Origin: Clostridiales bacterium
Lineage (GTDB): Bacteria > Bacillota > Clostridia > Christensenellales > Aristaeellaceae
Length of the DNA stretch: 47,651 nt
Reading direction: 5' to 3'
Assembly (NCBI GenBank): GCA_012729115.1
Contig: JAAYDR010000007.1
Location: 1-47,651 of the forward strand
In this document: in pieces, positions 17,357 through 26,884 of the stretch
Layout of the letters: each line of letters starts with the position of its first letter
Numbering within the stretch: position 1 is the first letter of the stretch
The notes under the pieces: generated by a model
Databases searched by the model: none
What the model was told of the DNA's origin: nothing
What the model saw: only the letters and a program-made list of their open reading frames with translations
Program-made: the position numbers and the translations under genes

Positions 17357-18371
17357 CCTTTTGAACAGAATCCCGTAATACAAGACTAATCGGTAAAATC
17401 CTTTCCTGTTTCTCCATTGTCCCATCCAGAGCATCCAAAATGAGTTGTACCGCGTGTCGGCCTTTGGCGGAAATATCCTGGCGAATCGTGGTCAGAGAGG
17501 GATCGCAAACCCGGGCAATGTCCAAATCATCAAACCCGACGATGGAAAAATCATCAGGCAGGCGCTTTCCAAGCTTACGCAAGCCTTTTATCAGTCCCGC
17601 ACCCAGGATATCGGCAGCGGCAAAGGCTGCAGTTTCCACACTTCCCCGCCGAGTCATCTCTTGGGGTACAGACAAAGCAAAATCAAGCCCCACTGTTCCA
17701 AAATAAAGATGCTGCTCTTTCACGGGGATGCCTGCTTCATTCAAAGCGTCCATATACCCTAGAAACCTCTTCTGCATAACACCCTGCTCGCTTACAGCCC
17801 CGGATACAAAGGCGATATGTCGATGGCCCTGCTCAATCAGGTGGTGAGTGGCTAACTGTCCCCCCAACCTATCATCGATGCCTATGGTATGAAACACGGG
17901 GTCCTTCACATAGGTATCCACCAGCACCACAGGGATGGAAAGTTGACGAAGTTCACCCAGGCTATGGGTAGGATAGGAGCCAACAATGATAATACCGTCC
18001 ACGCCCCGGTTACGGGCAATGCTGCTATAACTCTGGTCAGACTGGGGGCCTGACAGCAACAGGTGGTAGCCATGCTTGCGGGCCGTATATTCAACGGAGG
18101 AAAGCAACTCGCCATAAAAAGGATTGGAAAACATGAACTCTTTTCCCGGCTCAGTCTGGGGTATCACTACGCCAATCAGATTGGTCTTACGGCTGCTGAG
18201 GCTGCGGGCATTTAAATTAGGCACATAGTTGAGCTTCGCCACAGCGTTCATCACTCGCTGAGAGGTCTCGGCACTGATGGTTTCCGATGATTTGTGGTTG
18301 AGAACATAGCTTACGGTGGTGGTGGAAACACCAGCTTCCCTGGCAACATCCTTAATGCCAACGCGCTTCAT
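17349..18371 (-). CDS. LacI-family regulator of the alpha-glucoside operon
   Basis: Regulator of 340 residues. Residues 1 to about 60 carry the helix-turn-helix (VGIKDVAREAGVSTTTVSYV) and hinge (YVPNLNARSLSSRKT). The remainder is the PBP-like effector domain ending with SIVGFDDLDIA and PSLTTIRQD. A longer frame extends to 18623, but the ATG at 18371 follows GGAGTTGAGGGC and gives the normal family start. The longer version would also cover the promoter and operator. It is transcribed toward the GH31-GH65-ABC operon and probably represses both itself and that operon until the alpha-glucoside arrives. Confidence 0.9.
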   Translation of the reverse strand: MKRVGIKDVAREAGVSTTTVSYVLNHKSSETISAETSQRVMNAVAKLNYVPNLNARSLSSRKTNLIGVVIPQTEPGKEFMFSNPFYGELLSSVEYTARKHGYHLLLSGPQSDQSYSSIARNRGVDGIIIVGSYPTHSLGELRQLSIPVVLVDTYVKDPVFHTIGIDDRLGGQLATHHLIEQGHRHIAFVSGAVSEQGVMQKRFLGYMDALNEAGIPVKEQHLYFGTVGLDFALSVPQEMTRRGSVETAAFAAADILGAGLIKGLRKLGKRLPDDFSIVGFDDLDIARVCDPSLTTIRQDISAKGRHAVQLILDALDGTMEKQERILPISLVLRDSVQKVI

Positions 18372-18418
18372 GCCCTCAACTCCGTTCTTGACCTGATATG
18401 CCAAATCATTCACAGGAA

Positions 18419-18440
18419 TTAACTTAAACGTTTCAGTTAA
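18419..18440 (-). promoter_or_regulatory. LacI-type palindromic operator
   Basis: A 22-base near-perfect palindrome with outer arms TTAACT and AGTTAA and the core AAACGTTT; 20 of the 22 positions are symmetric. It begins five bases downstream of the -10 box of the regulator gene, so bound repressor would block transcription start. AAACGTTT-cored sites are typical of LacI/CcpA-type proteins. Confidence 0.7.
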
Positions 18441-18443
18441 CTT

Positions 18444-18472
18444 ATCATATCGGAAAAAAGATTGCATGTCAA
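18444..18472 (-). promoter_or_regulatory. Sigma-A promoter of the LacI regulator gene
   Basis: On the minus strand TTGACA (18472-18467), a 17-base spacer and TATGAT (18449-18444) make a near-consensus housekeeping promoter. The operator palindrome follows immediately. Confidence 0.75.
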
Positions 18473-18561
18473 GAACAAAATAAGAAACCACTTTGGATCG
18501 TTCGTGCGGGTTCGTGCGTATACAGTGTTCTTCAGCCTCCCTTCCCCTTTGACGAGGATCA

Positions 18562-18570
18562 TGATATGAT
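18562..18570 (+). promoter_or_regulatory. Extended -10 candidate for the deacetylase gene
   Basis: TGATATGAT, a TGn extended -10, 45 bases before the deacetylase start. TTGACG lies at 18549-18554, which is too close to serve as a standard -35. Confidence 0.35.
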
Positions 18571-18615
18571 AAAAATATCAATCGTGTTATCAACTGGAAA
18601 GGCGGAAACCCGATC

Positions 18616-19458
18616 ATGACCAAAGATTATTACATGCGATTCCCCGGCGGCAAGGCGAAGGCCTTGACTTTCAGTTATGATGATGGCATGGAGCAAGATG
18701 TCCGACTGCGTGCTATTTTCGATAACAATGGTCTAAAGGCAACGTTCAATCTCAACAGTGGTTTATTCTCACCGGAAGGAACGACGTGGCCGCAGGGTCA
18801 CATCTTCAGGCGCATGACCGAGCGGCAGATTTTGGATACTTTCGGTGATGGTCACCACGAAATTGGCCTGCACGGAATGACTCATCCCCATTTGGAACAG
18901 TTGCCCCCAGTACGGGTCACCTATGAAATCATGGAGGATCGACGCAGGTTGGAAGACCTGTTTAAAACCTTTGTGCGCGGGGGAGCTTATCCGTACGGAA
19001 CCTTAAGCAGTATGGTTACAGACTGTCTGCGCGCATGCGGTATAGCCTATTTCCGTACCACGGAATCATCCTACACCTTTGACGTACCAGAAGATTGGAT
19101 ACGTCTATCCCCCACCTGCCATCACGGCGATGCGGCTCTGCCGCAGTTGTGCGATCGATTTCTGCATGAAACGGTGGAACACCGACCCTATATGCTCTAC
19201 ATCTGGGGACATAGCTACGAGTTCGAACGGGATGGAAGCTGGGAACTGATGGAGGCATTGGCCAAGCGTCTGGGCGGCCATGAGGAGATATACTATGCTA
19301 CCAATATAGAACTGTATGATTATGTGACTGCTTTCCACGCCCTTCGGATCAGCTGCAGCGGGCAATTGATGGAAAACCCATCTGCCATGGATGTATGGTA
19401 TGCTGTAGAAGGAAACATCGGCTGCATACGCAGCGGTGAGCGGATTTGGATTCAGTAG
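18616..19458 (+). CDS. Polysaccharide deacetylase family protein (CE4-like)
   Basis: Protein of 280 residues with the NodB-type fold. TFSYDDG carries the metal/catalytic Asp pair, HGMTHPHL the His-box (HxxxHP), and GGAYPYG the third family motif. There is no signal peptide or membrane anchor, so unlike peptidoglycan deacetylases it probably acts in the cytoplasm, perhaps on an N-acetylated sugar. AAAGGCGG lies ten bases before the ATG. It is divergent from the LacI gene and shares a 244-base intergenic region with it, so it may also respond to that regulator. Confidence 0.82.
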   Translation: MTKDYYMRFPGGKAKALTFSYDDGMEQDVRLRAIFDNNGLKATFNLNSGLFSPEGTTWPQGHIFRRMTERQILDTFGDGHHEIGLHGMTHPHLEQLPPVRVTYEIMEDRRRLEDLFKTFVRGGAYPYGTLSSMVTDCLRACGIAYFRTTESSYTFDVPEDWIRLSPTCHHGDAALPQLCDRFLHETVEHRPYMLYIWGHSYEFERDGSWELMEALAKRLGGHEEIYYATNIELYDYVTAFHALRISCSGQLMENPSAMDVWYAVEGNIGCIRSGERIWIQ

Positions 19459-19594
19459 AAAGGGCAGACGATTCATGTATACAACGTGATTTTTGCATGT
19501 GACGGAAGTATAATATGATAGACGTGCAGCTTATCGCATGCTAAACTGATAGCTGGGTTCAGGTTTCTGTTTTCGGAAATAAGGAGGACTGTGT

Positions 19595-20638
19595 ATGAAT
19601 GGCGAGATGTTCGCTTTGGTTAAGACACGGCCAGGAAAAGGTTTGGAACTTACTAAGGTGCCTATCCCCCAGGTCGGCCACGACGAGGTGTTAATCCGCA
19701 TCCGAAAGACTGCCATCTGTGGTACCGATTTGCATATCTATAACTGGGACGAGTGGAGTCAGCGCAACATCATCCCGCCGTTGACCATTGGCCACGAATA
19801 CGTGGGTGTGATTGAAGAGTTGGGCGCAGGGGTCGAGGGACTCAAAGTCGGCCAGCGGGTCAGTGGCGAAGGGCACATTACCTGCGGCCACTGCCGCAAT
19901 TGCCGGGGAGGCAATGCACAGTGGTGCAAGCACACAAAAGGCGTGGGTGTCAACAGGAATGGTGCATTCGCCCAATACCTGTGCCTGCCGGCCAAGAACG
20001 TGGTGCCAATCGATGAGGGACTGCCCGAAGATGTGGTGGCCTTCTTTGACGCTTATGGCAACGCCACCCATACCGCACTGGAATTTGATGTGGTAGGTGA
20101 GGACGTGCTGGTAACCGGAGCCGGTCCGATTGGCATCATGGCGGCTGCCATCTGCAAAAAGAATGGCGCACGACAGGTGATTATCACTGACGTGAATGAA
20201 TATCGACTGAATCTTGCCCGCCAGATAGGCCTCTTTGCCATCAATGTAGCAGAAAACGATTTAGGTGAGGTCATGTGTTCCCATCATATGGTGGAGGGCT
20301 TTGATGTAGCGCTGGAGATGAGCGGCAGTGACTCTGCACTGCACCAACTGTTGAACAACATGCGAAACGGAGGCAAAGTAGCGTTACTGGGAATTTTTAC
20401 CCGGGACGCTCAGATCGACTGGAACCAGGTAATCTTCAAAGGCTTAACGTTACAGGGCATCTATGGCCGCAAGATGTACGAAACCTGGTACAAGATGGCC
20501 GCCATGGTGGAAAGCGGGCTTGACCTTCTGCCGCTGATTACCCATCGCTATCACTATACCGAATTTGAGCAAGGTTTTACCGCCATGAACACCGGGATGA
20601 GCGGAAAAGTGATTCTCAACTGGGGGGATCCATCATGA
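19595..20638 (+). CDS. tdh: L-threonine 3-dehydrogenase
   Basis: Zinc-dependent medium-chain dehydrogenase of 347 residues. It oxidises L-threonine to 2-amino-3-ketobutyrate with NAD. The catalytic zinc site is in [17 protein letters not shown] with GHEYVG. The structural zinc cysteines are in [15 protein letters not shown]. The NAD-binding glycines are in [26 protein letters not shown] precedes the ATG. Its stop overlaps the start of kbl by four bases. The pair converts threonine to glycine and acetyl-CoA. Confidence 0.95.
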   Translation: MNGEMFALVKTRPGKGLELTKVPIPQVGHDEVLIRIRKTAICGTDLHIYNWDEWSQRNIIPPLTIGHEYVGVIEELGAGVEGLKVGQRVSGEGHITCGHCRNCRGGNAQWCKHTKGVGVNRNGAFAQYLCLPAKNVVPIDEGLPEDVVAFFDAYGNATHTALEFDVVGEDVLVTGAGPIGIMAAAICKKNGARQVIITDVNEYRLNLARQIGLFAINVAENDLGEVMCSHHMVEGFDVALEMSGSDSALHQLLNNMRNGGKVALLGIFTRDAQIDWNQVIFKGLTLQGIYGRKMYETWYKMAAMVESGLDLLPLITHRYHYTEFEQGFTAMNTGMSGKVILNWGDPS

Positions 20639-21816
20639 AATCAGCATTTGGGCACTTCCAGAAGGCATTGAGTGACATCGAAGCCGCGGGCACGCTGAAA
20701 GGTGAGCGGGTCATTTTAACCCCCCAAAGCGCCCGCATCGATACGACAAAGGCCCAAGGGCTTCTTAACATGTGCGCCAACAACTATTTGGGTATGGCAA
20801 ACAGTCCCGAATTGATTGAGGCAGCGAAAGCCAGCTATGACCTCTGGGGGTTTGGCCTGTCCTCCGTGCGATTCATCTGCGGCACCCAGGCTTTGCATAA
20901 AGAGTTGGAAACCAGGCTTGCAGCCTTTCTCGGCATGGAAGACGCCATTTTGTACTCCTCTTGCTTTGACGCAAACGGTGGGCTGTTCGAGGCGCTGCTG
21001 GGGGCGGAGGATACCATCATTTCCGATGAGTTGAACCATGCTTCGATCATTGATGGTGTCCGGTTATGCAAGGCACAACGCCTTCGGTACAGGAACAATG
21101 ACATGACGGATCTGGAGGAAAAGCTCCGTGAGGCTTCCTCTGCCCGTATCCGATTGATCGCCACCGACGGCGTATTTTCCATGGACGGCTACGTGGCAAA
21201 TCTTGCGGGCATATGCGATCTGGCGGATAAGTACGACGCGCTCGTAATGGTAGATGACAGCCATGCGGTGGGCTTTATGGGCGAGCATGGCCGCGGTACG
21301 CCAGAGTATGCGGGTGTAATGGGCCGTGTAGACATCCTGACCGGCACCTTTGGCAAGGCGATGGGCGGCGCATCGGGCGGTTACACCGCTGCATCCGGGG
21401 AGATTGTGCGTCTGCTGCGCCAGAAGTCCAGGCCCTATCTCTTCTCCAACACGTTGGCCCCTGCGGTATGTGCAGCAACTCTGCGGGTACTGGACCTGTT
21501 GGAGGGTGGCGGCGAGGCACGTTCGCGTCTGATGGAGAACACTGCCTGGTTCCGGCATGCGCTCAAAGCGCAGGGTTTTGACATACCCCGGAGCAACCAC
21601 CCCATCGTGCCGGTAATGCTTTATGACGCTCGTACATCCAACCAGTTTGCGGCACGCATGTTGGAAAAAGGCGTTTATGTGGTAGCGTTCAGCTATCCGG
21701 TGGTGCCCCAGGGCAGGGCGCGCATCCGTACACAAGTCAGCGCTTCCCATACCCGCGAGGACCTGGAATTCGCGGTCCAATGCTTCTGCGAGGTCAAAGA
21801 GGAAATGCAGCTGTAG
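20635..21816 (+). CDS. kbl: Glycine C-acetyltransferase (2-amino-3-ketobutyrate CoA ligase)
   Basis: PLP enzyme of 393 residues in the alpha-oxoamine synthase family. It cleaves 2-amino-3-ketobutyrate with CoA to glycine and acetyl-CoA. Key regions are [21 protein letters not shown], the Asp-His pair in [17 protein letters not shown] and the PLP lysine in [14 protein letters not shown]. The ATGA overlap with tdh shows a coupled operon. It ends one base from the stop of the convergent Nudix gene with no terminator between them. Confidence 0.95.
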   Translation: MKSAFGHFQKALSDIEAAGTLKGERVILTPQSARIDTTKAQGLLNMCANNYLGMANSPELIEAAKASYDLWGFGLSSVRFICGTQALHKELETRLAAFLGMEDAILYSSCFDANGGLFEALLGAEDTIISDELNHASIIDGVRLCKAQRLRYRNNDMTDLEEKLREASSARIRLIATDGVFSMDGYVANLAGICDLADKYDALVMVDDSHAVGFMGEHGRGTPEYAGVMGRVDILTGTFGKAMGGASGGYTAASGEIVRLLRQKSRPYLFSNTLAPAVCAATLRVLDLLEGGGEARSRLMENTAWFRHALKAQGFDIPRSNHPIVPVMLYDARTSNQFAARMLEKGVYVVAFSYPVVPQGRARIRTQVSASHTREDLEFAVQCFCEVKEEMQL

Positions 21817-21817
21817 T

Positions 21818-22306
21818 TTATGACCGGTGCAGGTAATCTATCGGTACAGTTTCATCCGTTAGCTTACGAAAAGCCGTCAAGGCTGGTATGTTAACAGGAA
21901 AAACTGGATGTGGAAGGCGGTCTAGCGGAAAGAATCCCAGCTTTTCTACTTCATCCGGCTCACAGAAAAGGTCGCCGTGATACTTCCGGCAAATATAGAC
22001 CACATCCACATTGGAAACCTGGTCGCCGTTTGGGTACGTGTAGCGCATTTCCTCACCTGAGAAAACACCGAGCAGCTCCAACTCTTCAGCCACAAGGCCT
22101 GTTTCTTCAAACAATTCTCGCACCGCCGCATCCTGGGTGCGCTCATACAACTCCACCGCACCGCCCGCATATGCCCACTGTCTGTTGTCTGTGCGCAATT
22201 GAAGCAGGATTTCACCCTTTTCGTTTTCCACAATGACAGATGCGCCACATTGCATCAGTGGGATATGCCTCACCCGTTTGCGCATGTCCATCATATATTC
22301 CCCCAT
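21818..22306 (-). CDS. Nudix hydrolase
   Basis: Protein of 162 residues with a complete Nudix box, from GGAVELYERTQDAAVREL through FEETGL, fitting GX5EX7REUXEEXGU. It should hydrolyse a nucleoside diphosphate linked to another group; the substrate is unknown. TAAGGAG precedes the ATG at 22306 by nine bases. Two later in-frame ATGs exist but lack an SD. It is a single gene, convergent with kbl and divergent from the GH18 gene. Confidence 0.9.
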   Translation of the reverse strand: MGEYMMDMRKRVRHIPLMQCGASVIVENEKGEILLQLRTDNRQWAYAGGAVELYERTQDAAVRELFEETGLVAEELELLGVFSGEEMRYTYPNGDQVSNVDVVYICRKYHGDLFCEPDEVEKLGFFPLDRLPHPVFPVNIPALTAFRKLTDETVPIDYLHRS

Positions 22307-22368
22307 GTCTGTCCACTCCTTATTTGAGTTTCCTTATTTGCACAGGAATACCATAACAACGAATGACA

Positions 22369-22398
22369 TTGCTTTGCGATGAACATTCATGATATACT
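22369..22398 (+). promoter_or_regulatory. Candidate promoter of the GH18 gene
   Basis: TTGCTT (22369-22374), an 18-base spacer and TATACT (22393-22398), the latter preceded by TGA as an extended -10. The start codon lies about 85 bases downstream. Confidence 0.45.
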
Positions 22399-22482
22399 TC
22401 GCTGGCAAACATGGGATTCCCTTGTGAAGCAGCCATGAATACAATTCGGGATCCATGCCCGCCGAAAAGGAGATGAACACTC

Positions 22483-23679
22483 ATGGTCAAATTACACCAG
22501 CCGACCTCCCGCAAACGGGGACGCCTTGGTCTCTCCTGGCAAAGCCTCACCCTCGCCTCCATGCTGCTGTTCTCAGCCTTTGGCGGTGCGATTGCGACCA
22601 AGGAGTCCAAAGTCGATCATACAAAGGTAGAAAATGCTATGGATGAAAAGCAGCCTGTAAAGAAGTTCATTACCTCTGCTTATGTTTATGACCATGCAGG
22701 CCTGACCTTCTCCCAGCGGGATGCAGGCCATCTGGACCAGATGAACTATTCCTTTGCTCTGATCAAGGATGGAAAGGTGTCCGGTGCTCATTGGAAAAGC
22801 ATCAAACAGTTTCATGCCTTTATCAAAGCCAATCCTCACATCCTTCCGGTTTTGTCCGTAGGAGGCTGGGGAGCGGATGGGTTTTCCCAGGCCGCCTTCA
22901 CGCAAGAGGGACGGAGGCTCTTTGTAGATAGCTCACTGGAGCTAATGGAACAGTATGGTTTTCTTGGCATAGATATTGACTGGGAATATCCCGGCTCCTC
23001 GGCAGCCGGAATCGCCAGCAAGCCTGCCGACAAAGAAAACTTTACTTTGCTCCTGTCCGATCTTAGGGCGGGACTGAATGAGCTCACCCGAAAGGATGGA
23101 AAAGAGAGGAAACTGTGCATCGCAGTGGGCGGAACCGTGTCCGCGACAGAGTTGATCGAAAACCTGCAGGTAAGCGAACTTGTGGATCAAATCAATCTGA
23201 TGACCTATGATATGCAGGCATCCAACTTGGCCACCCATCATACAAATCTGTATCCAAGCGGCGACGTCTACGATGCCAGCGTGGACACGGCTGTGGAAGC
23301 CTATGTAGAGGCCGGGATCCCCAGGGAAAAGATCATGATAGGCTGCGCCTTTTATGGCAGGGTTTTTTCACTCAAAGGCACCAAGGGCAAGGGGCTGTAT
23401 CAGCCCAGCAGAAGTCCCGCATCCAATGCCTACAACTATGGCAAACTGCAGGCCGTCATGGCCCAGGGCGAATACGAGCGGCATTACGATGAGGAGGCTC
23501 AAGCGCCCTATCTTGTCAAAGCAGGTACCTTCATCAGTTATGATGACCCTGATTCCATAAAGGCCAAAGCCGCTTATGTCAGAGAACACGAGCTGATGGG
23601 CCTCATGAGCTGGGAATATGGCGGCGATCCCAGCGGAGATCTGCTTTCCGCCATGTATGAAGGTTTAAACCAGCCGTAA
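22483..23679 (+). CDS. Exported GH18 glycosidase (chitinase-like)
   Basis: Protein of 398 residues. A basic N terminus (HQPTSRKRGRLG) and one hydrophobic segment (about 18-38) act as signal peptide or anchor. The GH18 barrel follows from about residue 60. Diagnostic motifs are VLSVGGWG and FLGIDIDWEYPG, with the DxDxE residues Asp164, Asp166 and acid Glu168. GLMSWEYGGD is near the C terminus. It would cleave beta-1,4-linked N-acetylglucosamine polymers or act on peptidoglycan or spore material. No carbohydrate-binding or LysM domain is present. AAGGAG lies ten bases before the ATG. Confidence 0.9.
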   Translation: MVKLHQPTSRKRGRLGLSWQSLTLASMLLFSAFGGAIATKESKVDHTKVENAMDEKQPVKKFITSAYVYDHAGLTFSQRDAGHLDQMNYSFALIKDGKVSGAHWKSIKQFHAFIKANPHILPVLSVGGWGADGFSQAAFTQEGRRLFVDSSLELMEQYGFLGIDIDWEYPGSSAAGIASKPADKENFTLLLSDLRAGLNELTRKDGKERKLCIAVGGTVSATELIENLQVSELVDQINLMTYDMQASNLATHHTNLYPSGDVYDASVDTAVEAYVEAGIPREKIMIGCAFYGRVFSLKGTKGKGLYQPSRSPASNAYNYGKLQAVMAQGEYERHYDEEAQAPYLVKAGTFISYDDPDSIKAKAAYVREHELMGLMSWEYGGDPSGDLLSAMYEGLNQP

Positions 23680-23697
23680 TGATTTGTATAATGAATT

Positions 23698-23730
23698 AAG
23701 GAACCGGGGATATATGCCCCCCGGCTCCTT
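23698..23730. terminator. Bidirectional terminator between convergent genes
   Basis: AAGGA-A-CCGGGG (from 23698) pairs with CCCCGG-C-TCCTT (to 23730), an 11-base-pair stem with one mismatch. It lies between the GH18 gene and the convergent phosphohexomutase gene. Neither side has a long U run. The minus-strand side (AATTCATT) is the better of the two. Confidence 0.6.
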
Positions 23731-23752
23731 GCAATTGGGAGTATCTATCTTT

Positions 23753-25261
23753 CTATGCCAGTGCTTTGCGGATCGGCCCTACATCAATTCCATTGATATC
23801 CTTCATAGCCTCGTATAGCTCCGCCAATATGGTTTTCACACCGCCAGCCACATCGCTTTCCACATTCAGTGGCATCACAGGGTCATGGACAGAAAGTCGC
23901 AGGAGAAACCATCCATTATTCAATCCATTCTCCAAGTCAAAGCAAATGCGGACTCCCTCCCTGTTGTCGGGAGCGACATGCCAGTCCGGTGCTTGGCTGG
24001 CGTATTCAAGCAAATGTTCGATCACCTGCTTGCCTGCATGAGCAAAGTCCTCTGCAATAATCGGCAGGCGGATTTCCACGCTTTCCATGGGTTCCTTCAG
24101 GCCGTCCAGCAACTTGCCCAGGTTCTCACCCTGCTGCTTTAATTGCATGGCCTTGATTACCAGTAAAGTGACAAGATACATGCCGTCGTCCAAAAAATGG
24201 TTCTGCCTGAGGGCTGCATGTCCGCTTGTCTCTATAGCGAGCGGGCAGTCAATACCCATGTCGTTCAGGCGGATGGCCTCATCGATCACATTGCGGTATC
24301 CCCGCTTGAAGCGGTAATGGACACCGCCCCATTCCTGGATAAACTCCGCCAGCCCTGAGGACGTAACGGAATCGGTTACTATGGTGGCTCCGGGAGTTTC
24401 CTCAAGCAGAATAGCACTGATCATGGCGATCAAACGATTCCGGTTGATCTCCTTGCCTGTGTGGTCCACGATGGCAGCGCGGTCACAATCCGCGTCAAAG
24501 ATCACTCCCAAATCCGCTTGTACCTTTTTCACAGCCTTGGACAGGGAGGCCATGGCCTCCTCATTCTCCGGATTGGGCACATGGTTGGGGAAATGGCCAT
24601 CCGGTTCCAAAAACTGACTGCCCTCTACCCAGGCTCCCAAGCTTTGGAGCATTTCGGCATAAAATCCGCCCGCACCGTTCCCTGCATCCACTACCACATG
24701 CAATCCCAACAGCGGCATGGTCACCTCCGGGTTGACCCCATCGATGATTATCCTCTTTAAATGTTCCTGGTAGGTGGGCATGAAGGGAATCTGCCGGACC
24801 TTCCCCTTCCGGATTTTCTGGGACGGTGTGAGCTCCTGGGCGGATTTCAGAAGCGCCTCCAACTCCGAAAAGTGCAGTCCTCCCTCCCGGGTAAAAAACT
24901 TCATACCGTTAAGCTGCCAGGGATGATGGCTGGCAGTAATCATGATGGAGCCATCCGGTGTAAAGCCTTCTGTAAGGATTGCCATGTACATGGCGGGTGT
25001 GGTGCACATGCCATAATCCACTGCTTCAGCACCACAGGCGGCAATGCCCTGAGCGGCAGCAGATAACAAGGCAGGGCCAGACACTCTACTGTCCCGGCCC
25101 AGGGCGATTGAAACCTCCCCGATACCTTTCCCTTCCTTTTGAGCAATGAATTGCGCAAAAGCCTTGCCCAGGGTCTCCGCTACCTGCGATGTCAGAACAG
25201 CGTTATCACCTGAAGCCACACCCCGCACATCGGAACCGCTTTTCAGATGCAAATAATCCAT
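23753..25261 (-). CDS. Phosphomannomutase/phosphoglucomutase
   Basis: Alpha-phosphohexomutase of 502 residues, interconverting hexose 6- and 1-phosphates through a phosphoserine enzyme. Ser111 in ITASHHPWQLNGMKF is the phosphate carrier. The metal loop is Asp256, Asp258 and Asp260 in DADCDR. The sugar-binding loop is ETSGH and the phosphate-binding loop DNREGVRI. The loops deviate from TASHNP and DGDGDR, but the required residues are kept. AAGGAGATTGT precedes the ATG. It is 12 bases downstream of the DUF2461 gene and shares its promoter. Confidence 0.9.
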   Translation of the reverse strand: MDYLHLKSGSDVRGVASGDNAVLTSQVAETLGKAFAQFIAQKEGKGIGEVSIALGRDSRVSGPALLSAAAQGIAACGAEAVDYGMCTTPAMYMAILTEGFTPDGSIMITASHHPWQLNGMKFFTREGGLHFSELEALLKSAQELTPSQKIRKGKVRQIPFMPTYQEHLKRIIIDGVNPEVTMPLLGLHVVVDAGNGAGGFYAEMLQSLGAWVEGSQFLEPDGHFPNHVPNPENEEAMASLSKAVKKVQADLGVIFDADCDRAAIVDHTGKEINRNRLIAMISAILLEETPGATIVTDSVTSSGLAEFIQEWGGVHYRFKRGYRNVIDEAIRLNDMGIDCPLAIETSGHAALRQNHFLDDGMYLVTLLVIKAMQLKQQGENLGKLLDGLKEPMESVEIRLPIIAEDFAHAGKQVIEHLLEYASQAPDWHVAPDNREGVRICFDLENGLNNGWFLLRLSVHDPVMPLNVESDVAGGVKTILAELYEAMKDINGIDVGPIRKALA

Positions 25262-25273
25262 ACAATCTCCTTC

Positions 25274-25969
25274 TTATCCGTCCAGTTGCGCCATGCCTTC
25301 GTCTGCTGCAGCCCGCAACAGTTCATACATGGGTTTTAAACGCAGATAGTCCTTTTTCACCTCATTGATGATTTCAGGGGTATAAGCCAGGGACAAGGGT
25401 ACGCTCGAACGGCTGACATAGAGTGACTTTCGGGGATAGTAGGGGACGAGTTTCTCCGGAACCTCCTGAGGAATCTTCATCCGGGAAAAGCAATCCCCTT
25501 CCAGTATCAAGCCATCTCCCGGGATGCGGCAGGCCTCCAGTACGGAGAGAAACTTGCTGGGGTTATGCACCATCCCCCTGCGCAGCGCGTCCATGGCCGG
25601 TCGGTTTTCGCCCCAAAGACCAACACCCCATCCCGCGCATTCCGGTGAAAGCTCAAACCAGTACATCACCGACAGATGTCTTGGTTCAGCAGCCCTGCGG
25701 AACAGGAGCCACAGATGGTCACGATAAGGGCTTTTATCCTTGGTAAAGCGGGTATCCCGGTGGATGCGGGCCAGACACTTGCCAGGCCTTGTTTCCATAT
25801 CATCGGCAATTTCTCGCATGGCGGGTGCCATGGCTTCAATAAAAGAAAAGAACGGGTCTTTGACATATTGTCGGTACACGTCCTCATGGGCTTTAAAATA
25901 TGATATTTCGTTATGAAAACGGATATCCAAAAAGAAACGGATTGTTTCTTCCGGAAAACCCATAAACAT
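25274..25969 (-). CDS. DUF2461 family protein
   Basis: Protein of 231 residues matching the DUF2461/TIGR02453 family, whose function is not known. Recognisable blocks are RIHRDTRFTKDKSPYRDHLW and the C-terminal helix DYLRLKPMYELL. It has no signal peptide and no obvious catalytic motif. GAGGGG lies about ten bases before the ATG at 25969; a second in-frame ATG follows two codons later. It is the first gene of a two-gene unit with the phosphohexomutase. Confidence 0.85.
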   Translation of the reverse strand: MFMGFPEETIRFFLDIRFHNEISYFKAHEDVYRQYVKDPFFSFIEAMAPAMREIADDMETRPGKCLARIHRDTRFTKDKSPYRDHLWLLFRRAAEPRHLSVMYWFELSPECAGWGVGLWGENRPAMDALRRGMVHNPSKFLSVLEACRIPGDGLILEGDCFSRMKIPQEVPEKLVPYYPRKSLYVSRSSVPLSLAYTPEIINEVKKDYLRLKPMYELLRAAADEGMAQLDG

Positions 25970-25993
25970 GATCTCAATCCCCTCTCTGTATTT

Positions 25994-26022
25994 ATTATAC
26001 TGATTTTATGCTTCTATTACAA
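25994..26022 (-). promoter_or_regulatory. Sigma-A promoter of the DUF2461-phosphohexomutase unit
   Basis: On the minus strand TTGTAA (26022-26017), a 17-base spacer and a perfect TATAAT (25999-25994), about 25 bases before the start codon. Confidence 0.7.
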
Positions 26023-26095
26023 GCCCGAAGTCACGAAAAAAACGCGGAGGTTTTCGGCGGCCTGTCCACCATAACCCCCACGGTCGTTTCGCTTT

Positions 26096-26884
26096 TCAAT
26101 TACCCAGTTCTACGCTGATCTCCGTAAAAATTTTCAGTAGATCGTCCACCGAGCACTCCCTCTTCTTCTCATCCGCCGCATCCAGCACGATACCGCCCTG
26201 GTGCATCATCAAGATGCGGTTGCCATACTGGATGGCATATTTCAGATTATGAGTCACCATCAGGGTGGTAAGACCTCTCTCGTGAACAATCCTCTCTGTA
26301 AGATGCATTACCATTTCGCTGGATTTGGGGTCCAATGCGGCAGTATGCTCGTCCAGAATCAGCAAATCCAAAGGTGTCATGGTAGCTATAAGCAATGCCA
26401 GTGCCTGACGTTGCCCACCGCTGAGGCTTCCTACCCGCTGGTCCAGCGCATTCTCAAGCCCCAGGCTCAAATCCTTTAGCATCTCACGGTAGACCTCGGC
26501 ACGGCTGCGATTCACTCCGCGGGTCAAGCCATAATGCTTTCCTTTGTTATCCGCCAAGGCCATGTTTTCCAAAATGGTCAGCTCGGCGCAGGTGCCTTTG
26601 GCCGGATCCTGAAACACCCGACCGACAAACCGGCTGCGCTGGTATTCCGGCATGCTTTGAATCTGGCGGTTCCTCAAGCGAATGATTCCGTTGTCCAGGG
26701 ATAGGGAGCCGCATAGGAGATTGAGGAGCGATGTCTTACCGGAGCCATTGCTGCCCACTACAGATACGAAATCGCCCTTCTTGAGCACCAGATTAAAGTC
26801 CCTAAACATTGCCTTTTCATGCACGGAGCCGGCATTGTATGTCTTGTGAACGTGCTCCATGCTGACCAGGATTTCTTCAGGCAT
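26096..26884 (-). CDS. trpZ: ABC transporter ATP-binding protein (TrpZ-like)
   Basis: ATPase of 262 residues. Walker A is GSNGSGKT (44-51), then a Q-loop VFQDP, signature LSGGQRQ, Walker B LLILDEH and an H-loop MVTHN. It energises the uptake system encoded by the two upstream genes. Its start overlaps the permease stop by eight bases. The set matches the three-gene TrpXYZ-type transporters of Firmicutes, and the T-box upstream supports tryptophan as ligand. No clear terminator follows; the 25970-26095 gap holds only weak hairpins and the next promoter. Confidence 0.85.
   Translation of the reverse strand: MPEEILVSMEHVHKTYNAGSVHEKAMFRDFNLVLKKGDFVSVVGSNGSGKTSLLNLLCGSLSLDNGIIRLRNRQIQSMPEYQRSRFVGRVFQDPAKGTCAELTILENMALADNKGKHYGLTRGVNRSRAEVYREMLKDLSLGLENALDQRVGSLSGGQRQALALLIATMTPLDLLILDEHTAALDPKSSEMVMHLTERIVHERGLTTLMVTHNLKYAIQYGNRILMMHQGGIVLDAADEKKRECSVDDLLKIFTEISVELGN

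Noticed and set aside
18372-18623. 84-residue N-terminal extension of the second LacI gene
   Set aside because: It covers the promoter and operator and lies before the normal LacI start, which has its own SD.
24480-24510. Changed metal loop (DADCDR) in the phosphohexomutase
   Set aside because: The three aspartates and the arginine of DxDxDR are kept, so no loss of function is implied.
25983-26095. Possible terminator after trpZ
   Set aside because: The GC-rich run before TTTTTT on the minus strand does not fold into a convincing stem.
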